DNA of 46,951 nt from Prevotella sp. (GTDB lineage: Bacteria; Bacteroidota; Bacteroidia; Bacteroidales; Bacteroidaceae): positions 1 to 46,951 of the forward strand of contig JAHHQW010000013.1 of the NCBI GenBank assembly GCA_020026195.1, in the 5' to 3' direction. Of this stretch, positions 42,902 to 46,951 are shown piece by piece. The first letter of the stretch is position 1. Each line of letters begins with the position of its first letter. The notes below the pieces were generated by a model. That model was not told where the DNA came from. It searched no databases and worked only from the letters and a program-made list of their open reading frames with translations. The position numbers and the translations under genes are program-made.

Positions 42902-42907
42902 CCTCCT
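42902..42907 (-). promoter_or_regulatory. Strong Shine-Dalgarno of the DUF5119 gene
   Basis: AGGAGG on minus with a 6-base spacer to ATG 42895. It decides the start codon. It overlaps the stop codon of the DUF3575 gene. Full SD sequences are rare in this window. Confidence 0.8.
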
Positions 42908-44183
42908 ATTTTTTATTAACGTTACTATGTCCAAGTAACCATACTAATGAAACTTCTGCCTTAGTTGGTCCAAACCAGTGTCTTTGTTTTGTTGACTTCC
43001 ATACATAATGGTTATCGAGCGGACTGTACTTGTAATATTTACCTCCCCAATATCCAATACCGATGCTGAAATCAAAGTTCAGTCGGCGTGCTATTGGTAA
43101 TGAGTATCCGTATTCGATACCTGCTGCATAGTTCATCTTTTCCCATAAAGTACCACCAGGGCGACCTCCCATATAACCATCTCCACCTAACTCAAAGTCG
43201 TAAGTGAAAATCTGTCCGTATATTCCTATATGATGTCCTGTAAGCGGCTTCTCTTCAGCTTTCTTACCGAACCATTTGCGAATGCCTAAGTCACCTCCGT
43301 AGATGCGCCAGTAATCATGGGTGCGGTTTTTCTTCCACCATCCGTACATCCAGTTGCTCACTAACGACCAGTTCTTTCCGAGATACACATCAATACCGAT
43401 GTTGGGTACTCCCAGCAAGTCCTGAATAAGGTTCGTCTTCAGACCAATGAAGAAAGGATTGAAAATCTCGGTCTGTGTTGTCGTTGTATCTGTATTTATG
43501 GTTCTTTCAGGTGTCTCATTAACAACAATAGAAGTGTTTGTTATGATATCAGTTACTACTGTCTCTGGTTTAACCTTTGTCTTAATGCTCTTTACACTGA
43601 CGACAATCGAACAGGCATTTCGTAGTTGTTTGAAGAACTTCTTTTCCATGTCGTGCCATGCACGTCCGCCTCTTAAATCCATGAGGTGTTTCTTTCGGCT
43701 GTCTATCAGTTTTCCATGTTTGTCAAACGTGTATTCAGGAACTTCGCATAGTATATACAGCGCATCATTTTTGTATGACACATCAGATTCTTCGATAAGC
43801 TTTGTCAGCTGATCCCATGCTATTCCTGATTTCTTGTTTATAACAACGTTGTCAGGTATTGTGACCCTTTCACGTACGTACGTTTCTAGGGTGTTGAGAC
43901 GTGCCTGTGACAGACGTTTGTTAATGTTCATGCCACCATCAGGTGAAGCATAACCAGAAAAGGAGATTTCTGTAAGTTTAGAATCTCTGTCCTGTTTTAT
44001 TTCCCGGAGGTATGAAATCAAATTCGAAAGGCGTGCTGCGTTATTCCCAAAAGAATAATCCAACTTACTACTGCCGATACGAAAATGTACCAATGCCTCA
44101 GTCCGCATTTCTTGTTGTGCATTCATTGTGTTTGAATAGCAAAACCAAAACAAGGAGAACAAAAGTATTATACGTTTATTCAT
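42906..44183 (-). CDS. DUF3575 outer-membrane protein of fimbrial operon
   Basis: 425 residues. Signal peptide about 1-22 (IILLFSLFWFCYSNTMNA). The N-terminal half (about 30-200) has an OmpA-like feel (FRIGSSKLDYSFGNNAARLS, ISFSGYASPDGGMNINKRLS, QARLNTLETYV). The C-terminal half is a DUF3575-type beta-barrel (FFIGLKTNLIQDLLGVPNIG, WWKKNRTHDYWRIYGGDLGI, VSLVWLLG). Such proteins head Bacteroidales fimbrial operons. Its start codon is only 15 bases from the left inverted repeat of the putative invertible promoter, so its expression, and that of the operon, probably depends on segment orientation. Confidence 0.82.
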   Translation of the reverse strand: MNKRIILLFSLFWFCYSNTMNAQQEMRTEALVHFRIGSSKLDYSFGNNAARLSNLISYLREIKQDRDSKLTEISFSGYASPDGGMNINKRLSQARLNTLETYVRERVTIPDNVVINKKSGIAWDQLTKLIEESDVSYKNDALYILCEVPEYTFDKHGKLIDSRKKHLMDLRGGRAWHDMEKKFFKQLRNACSIVVSVKSIKTKVKPETVVTDIITNTSIVVNETPERTINTDTTTTQTEIFNPFFIGLKTNLIQDLLGVPNIGIDVYLGKNWSLVSNWMYGWWKKNRTHDYWRIYGGDLGIRKWFGKKAEEKPLTGHHIGIYGQIFTYDFELGGDGYMGGRPGGTLWEKMNYAAGIEYGYSLPIARRLNFDFSIGIGYWGGKYYKYSPLDNHYVWKSTKQRHWFGPTKAEVSLVWLLGHSNVNKK

Positions 44184-44198
44184 GTATTCAAATTTTTT

Positions 44199-44387
44199 AC
44201 TCTTTATAAGAGAGATTTAAACGTATTAATTACTTGTAATTCAACAGGTTAATTTTTATAATAGGTTAAAAGGATAAACAAAATAAAAAATAAATGCAAA
44301 AAAATATGCGTTTTTATCATAAAAATTTGGTCTTTTGACTTATTATACTTACAATTGCAGCAATTATAAATATCTCTTATAAAGAGT
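44199..44387. other. Putative invertible promoter segment bounded by 21-bp inverted repeats
   Basis: Left repeat 44199-44219 and right repeat 44367-44387 are inverted copies matching at 20 of 21 positions. The outer 15 bases ACTCTTTATAAGAGA are identical. The enclosed 147 bases are AT-rich and non-coding. The segment lies exactly between the fimbrial operon start (44183) and the recombinase stop (44400). This is the architecture of tyrosine-recombinase-controlled phase-variable promoters in Bacteroidales. Inversion itself is not shown by one sequence. Confidence 0.8.
44269..44300 (-). promoter_or_regulatory. Candidate promoter inside the invertible segment, facing the fimbrial operon
   Basis: On minus, TTTG (44300-44297), 20 bases, then TATCCTTT (44276-44269), an imperfect match to TAnnTTTG. 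A plus-strand alternative (TTTG near 44327 with TATACTTA downstream) is no better. The current ON/OFF state therefore cannot be called firmly; slight preference for ON. Confidence 0.35.
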
Positions 44388-44399
44388 GCTTTATAAAAA

Positions 44400-45614
44400 C
44401 TAAATATAAGGCTCTTGTAAATCATGTAGTATTTTTGCGTTTGCATTATCAATAATGTTATTATCTAATGATGCTAAATAAATCTGTGTTGTAAGTTCGC
44501 TGTCGTGTCCCATTCCTTCACTAATGACAGATATGGGAATATTCTTACTTTTTGCTATACTTGCCCAGGAGTGTCTGGCTACATATAATGTAAGAGGTAT
44601 ATTTAAATTTATAAGTTTTGCTATCTCTTTCAACAGTCTGTTAATGCGCATCAGCATATTTTTATATTGGTTACGGTTGTCGTCAGGATATTTAAGAATA
44701 GGTAAAAGATAAATATTGTTTTTATCCGTTTCATGTTTATCTATAATTTCCTGCATACATTTTTCCCATCGGACTGTTAAGTACTGACCTGTTTTCCGCC
44801 TGTTATAAGTTAAAACACCATTTTTTAAATCCTTCTTCTTTAAATAAGCTATGTCGATAAAGGACATACCGCGTGTGTAAAAGGAAAAAAGGAACAGGTC
44901 ACGGGCAAAACATAACGGCGGGTTATCGTATAAATTCAATTCCTTAATTTTTTTTATGGCTTTGAACGATATGGCCCTCTTGACAGTTTTGTCTACTCCT
45001 GTATATACATGTTTGAAAGGATTGCGCTGTCCGGTCAGGTCTTTTTCTACAGCACGATTATATACAGCTCTCAATATTCTCATGTAAAATGACGTACTAT
45101 TCTTTTTCAATCCCTTGTTGCGCAGGTAAGCCTCATACATAAGAATTGTATCTGAATCAATTTCATCTAACAGTATATCTTTATTTTCACGGAAAGACAT
45201 AAAGCTTTTTAATGCGGCAGAATATGTTTCGGAAGTTCTGTATTTCCTCATCTTGATTAGCTGTGTGATAATCTTTTGCATGAAATTGCAAAGAGTCTGG
45301 TTCTCTTTTTTGTTCTTAAAAGAATTCATGATGTCGTCAGCAGAATATGACTGTCTTTTAGTTTCAAAAAGTTTAATAATGACATCGAATCTTTTAATAT
45401 CCCAGCCAATACATTCATTGATGTTCTTTAGATAATTAGTACGAAAACTCTTTTCGGAACGTATCTTACTATTTTCAGGATCCCATTCGTATTGAAAAAT
45501 ATGATAATGGGTTTTTGTCTGACGAATGATGCGATTATGTATAATTTGATAATAAATCGCTCCTTCTTTTCCTTCCACTGATGATGGACGAAACTTTATT
45601 TTTATACTAGCCAT
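44400..45614 (-). CDS. Tyrosine site-specific recombinase, probable fimbrial phase-switch invertase
   Basis: 404 residues of the Bacteroidetes integrase type: an N-terminal arm-binding-like region (1-90), a SAM-like core-binding domain (about 105-205) and a catalytic domain. Catalytic residues are Arg248 (FYTRGMSFIDIA), Lys274, Arg347 in YVARHSWAS, His370 (GMGHDSELTT) and nucleophile Tyr379 (QIYLASL). The usual His of HxxR is Tyr344, a replacement I recall as common in this group. The gene ends 13 bases before the right inverted repeat and reads in the same direction as the fimbrial operon. The simplest role is inverting the adjacent segment. It could instead be a mobile-element integrase, but no other transfer genes or att site are seen. 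Confidence 0.88.
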   Translation of the reverse strand: MASIKIKFRPSSVEGKEGAIYYQIIHNRIIRQTKTHYHIFQYEWDPENSKIRSEKSFRTNYLKNINECIGWDIKRFDVIIKLFETKRQSYSADDIMNSFKNKKENQTLCNFMQKIITQLIKMRKYRTSETYSAALKSFMSFRENKDILLDEIDSDTILMYEAYLRNKGLKKNSTSFYMRILRAVYNRAVEKDLTGQRNPFKHVYTGVDKTVKRAISFKAIKKIKELNLYDNPPLCFARDLFLFSFYTRGMSFIDIAYLKKKDLKNGVLTYNRRKTGQYLTVRWEKCMQEIIDKHETDKNNIYLLPILKYPDDNRNQYKNMLMRINRLLKEIAKLINLNIPLTLYVARHSWASIAKSKNIPISVISEGMGHDSELTTQIYLASLDNNIIDNANAKILHDLQEPYI

Positions 45615-46120
45615 TCTTTATTATAATTATATGTATGAATAAATATTTCACAGATCATTAACTTACATGTTTTGTGCGTTAAACGATTTCTTAATCTTTC
45701 AACTGGTCTGCTTTTTCCAAGATTATTTTCTTTTACTTTTGGAATATATTTATTCTTCCCTCATCATTATTACTTTTGTCTCACACACTTGTGATTTGAA
45801 TTCATGTTATATATGTTTCGAAAAACATTATTTATGTAGTACTTTGCACTCTCCGAATAATCCGTGACGGTCTCTTTTTTTACAGATGTGTGTCATAGCG
45901 TATTACATTATATATTTTTGCGAAAAAGAAAGAGTTGTTGTCACAAACAATGGTTAGGCATAGGTAGTATATCCGATTATATGCAATATGTATGTGTTTA
46001 TGCTTATGGTCGTATTGATGGTTTCGACATAAATTGTAGGGGAACGAACTGCATATATTTCGGACAAGGCTGATTATCAGATTTATCCTTAGCCTTTCGT
46101 AGCCTTTTGGTGAAAAGCTG
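45615..46120. other. Gene-poor region upstream of the recombinase
   Basis: Only short open frames of poor quality are present. A plus-strand -7-like box TATTTTTG at 45913-45920 and a hairpin at 46121-46145 could bracket an RNA of about 220 nt, but no TTTG at 19-base spacing and no RNA family was recognised. No clear recombinase promoter is visible in the first 250 bases. Confidence 0.3.
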
Positions 46121-46150
46121 AAGACAGAGTGTTATTTTCTGTCTTTTATC
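46121..46150 (+). terminator. Terminator-like hairpin, plus strand
   Basis: AAGACAGA (46121-46128) and TCTGTCTT (46138-46145) make an 8-bp stem with a 9-base loop, followed by TTATCTTAT. No gene ends just upstream, so it may end an unannotated RNA. Confidence 0.5.
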
Positions 46151-46196
46151 TTATATGTGGCATTTACCAAATTATATTTAAAGGGTTGCTACGGTT

Positions 46197-46472
46197 TTAC
46201 ATGTAACCGTGCTTGTACCGCTGATAAGAATCATATTCGTATCTTCTATTCCATATCATTGATACAGATAGTCGGTCTTCCTCTGTTGATATGCATTCAT
46301 CAGTCAATGTGGACAATGCTGCAGTAATGAGACTCGGGAAAAATGAATATTGTAAAAGAGAATAATTTTTCAGGGAGTAGAGAGATAAGATATCTTTCCT
46401 TGTTTTCCCTGTGGAAAAGTTGTTCTTCTGCATACTATGGTATCTTCGACGTTTAGTTGCAAAATGAAACAT
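46197..46472 (-). CDS. Possible 91-residue protein of unknown function
   Basis: The open frame starts 13 bases downstream of a full-consensus promoter, so its mRNA would have a leader of only a few bases. The protein is basic at the N-terminus (ATKRRRYHS) and mixed after that (ITAALSTLTDECISTEEDRL), with no signal peptide or helix and no recognised family. Composition is plausible but codon evidence is weak. It may instead be a non-coding RNA from the same promoter. No convincing terminator follows. Confidence 0.3.
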   Translation of the reverse strand: MFHFATKRRRYHSMQKNNFSTGKTRKDILSLYSLKNYSLLQYSFFPSLITAALSTLTDECISTEEDRLSVSMIWNRRYEYDSYQRYKHGYM

Positions 46473-46484
46473 CTAACCTAAGAA

Positions 46485-46515
46485 CAAAGGTATAAAATAT
46501 ATTCTTGTTTACAAA
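46485..46515 (-). promoter_or_regulatory. Full-consensus promoter, minus strand
   Basis: On minus, TTTG (46515-46512), exactly 19 bases, then TACCTTTG (46492-46485). It is the fourth exact TTTG-N19-TAnnTTTG in the window. Transcription would begin near 46478-46481 and enter the 91-codon frame or an RNA. Confidence 0.7.
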
Positions 46516-46627
46516 ATTGGGAATAGTTAAAAAGATATAGTTTTTTGTAAAAGTACGTAGTGGTACTGTATTATACAAGATTAAAAATATATTGTATAAG
46601 CATACGAAACAATGTATGATGAAAAAA

Positions 46628-46657
46628 GAGAATCCTGATTAACAGAAGATTAATCAG
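46628..46657 (-). terminator. Terminator of the 56-residue membrane protein gene
   Basis: CTGATTAA (46635-46642) and TTAATCAG (46650-46657), with a 7-base loop, are followed on minus by GGATTCTCTTTTTTC. It lies 55 bases past the stop codon at 46712. Confidence 0.65.
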
Positions 46658-46711
46658 TATAAGTGGAAATAAGTTGAAGTAAATAAAGGCAGATTGCCTA
46701 TTCCGTTATTT

Positions 46712-46882
46712 TTATTTGTTTTTTCTGCAAGTTAAGGCTTTCAGAAAAGAGAAACATGAGAATGTACTTGAAATTAAAATAATGATACCTTTTATGATTC
46801 CCTGGTCCATAAAGTAGTCGGCGACATAAGCTATTATTAAAAGAATAATACTTAGTATAAAGTAAAAGTATTTAGCTGTCAT
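46712..46882 (-). CDS. Small two-helix membrane protein (56 aa)
   Basis: ATG at 46882-46880, TAA at 46714-46712. The protein starts MTAKYFYFILSIILLIIAYV, has a short polar turn (ADYFMDQG), a second hydrophobic stretch (IIKGIIILISSTFSCFSFL) and a basic tail TCRKNK. Two membrane helices with a positive C-terminus are predicted. No family is recognised. A terminator on each side supports a separate small transcription unit, though no consensus promoter fits in the 29 bases upstream. Confidence 0.6.
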   Translation of the reverse strand: MTAKYFYFILSIILLIIAYVADYFMDQGIIKGIIILISSTFSCFSFLKALTCRKNK

Positions 46883-46910
46883 ACATAACATATATATAAC
46901 AATAGTTCGT

Positions 46911-46941
46911 TAAAAAATCGCCACGCCTAAGCGGCTCTGGC
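46911..46941 (-). terminator. Terminator of a gene beyond the right edge
   Basis: On minus, GCCAGAGCC and GGCGTGGC pair around GCTTA (46920-46941, one internal loop) and run into GATTTTTT. It should end a minus-strand transcript entering from the right. Confidence 0.65.
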
Positions 46942-46951
46942 AGTAAATAAA

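Noticed and set aside
44400..45614. Integrase of an integrated mobile element using a tRNA att site
   Set aside because: No tRNA gene, direct-repeat att pair or transfer genes are visible, and the adjacent inverted repeats fit promoter inversion better. Not fully excluded.
45864..46090. Possible tmRNA-like stretch (GGTTTCGACAT near 46020)
   Set aside because: No tRNA-like ends, no tag frame followed by a TPsiC arm and no CCA end; the resemblance is limited to a few bases.

Overview
The window looks like chromosome of a Bacteroidales bacterium, most likely Prevotella-like. Signs of this are: promoters of the Bacteroidetes form TTTG-N19-TAnnTTTG (four exact cases), very few Shine-Dalgarno sites, a FimA/Mfa-type fimbrial operon with DUF3575 and DUF5119 genes, a leucine-rich-repeat protein with a C-terminal sorting-like tail, and typical Bacteroidetes gene neighbourhoods (clpP-clpX-recQ; guaB-PPIase-PPIase-OstA-mutL). 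No tRNA, rRNA, CRISPR array or insertion sequence was seen.

Layout. 1-2.8 kb: the end of an unknown gene, a perfect promoter with a structured leader, then a two-gene operon. It encodes a protein-kinase-like/AAA+ ATPase fusion and a second ClpP with an intact catalytic triad. 2.8-11.1 kb (minus): guaB, two parvulin-type foldases, an OstA/LptA-like protein, a small membrane protein and mutL. 11.1-16.8 kb (minus): clpP-clpX-recQ, with tig upstream. The ClpX-linked ClpP has Asn where the triad Asp is expected. 17-22.2 kb: lptB, divergent from mlaE-mlaF, a DUF3298-like lipoprotein, rsmG, a metallo-beta-lactamase-fold hydrolase and ruvC. 22.3-27.6 kb (minus): dnaG followed by a small surface-glycan set (flippase, glycosyltransferase, acyltransferase). 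27.7-31.4 kb (minus): etfB-etfA-acyl-CoA dehydrogenase from a perfect promoter.

31.4-35.4 kb is an apparent replication module. It has about 1 kb of non-coding DNA with four direct repeats at exact 22-bp spacing and two dyads, followed by a DUF4373-like replication protein overlapping a T7-gp4-like primase-helicase. No integrase, capsid or partition gene accompanies it. 35.4-38.2 kb holds a secreted LRR protein.

38.5-45.6 kb is a fimbrial operon (DUF3575 protein, DUF5119 lipoprotein, fimbrillin, large tip-like fimbrillin). It is headed by a 189-bp segment bounded by near-perfect 21-bp inverted repeats, next to a tyrosine recombinase gene. This is the layout of a phase-variable promoter switch. 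The last 1.3 kb is gene-poor, with one possible 91-aa ORF behind a perfect promoter and a 56-aa membrane protein.

The strongest candidates for undescribed biology are the kinase-AAA+/ClpP2 pair (with the altered triad in the housekeeping ClpP), the iteron-like repeats with the primase-helicase, and the invertible fimbrial promoter.
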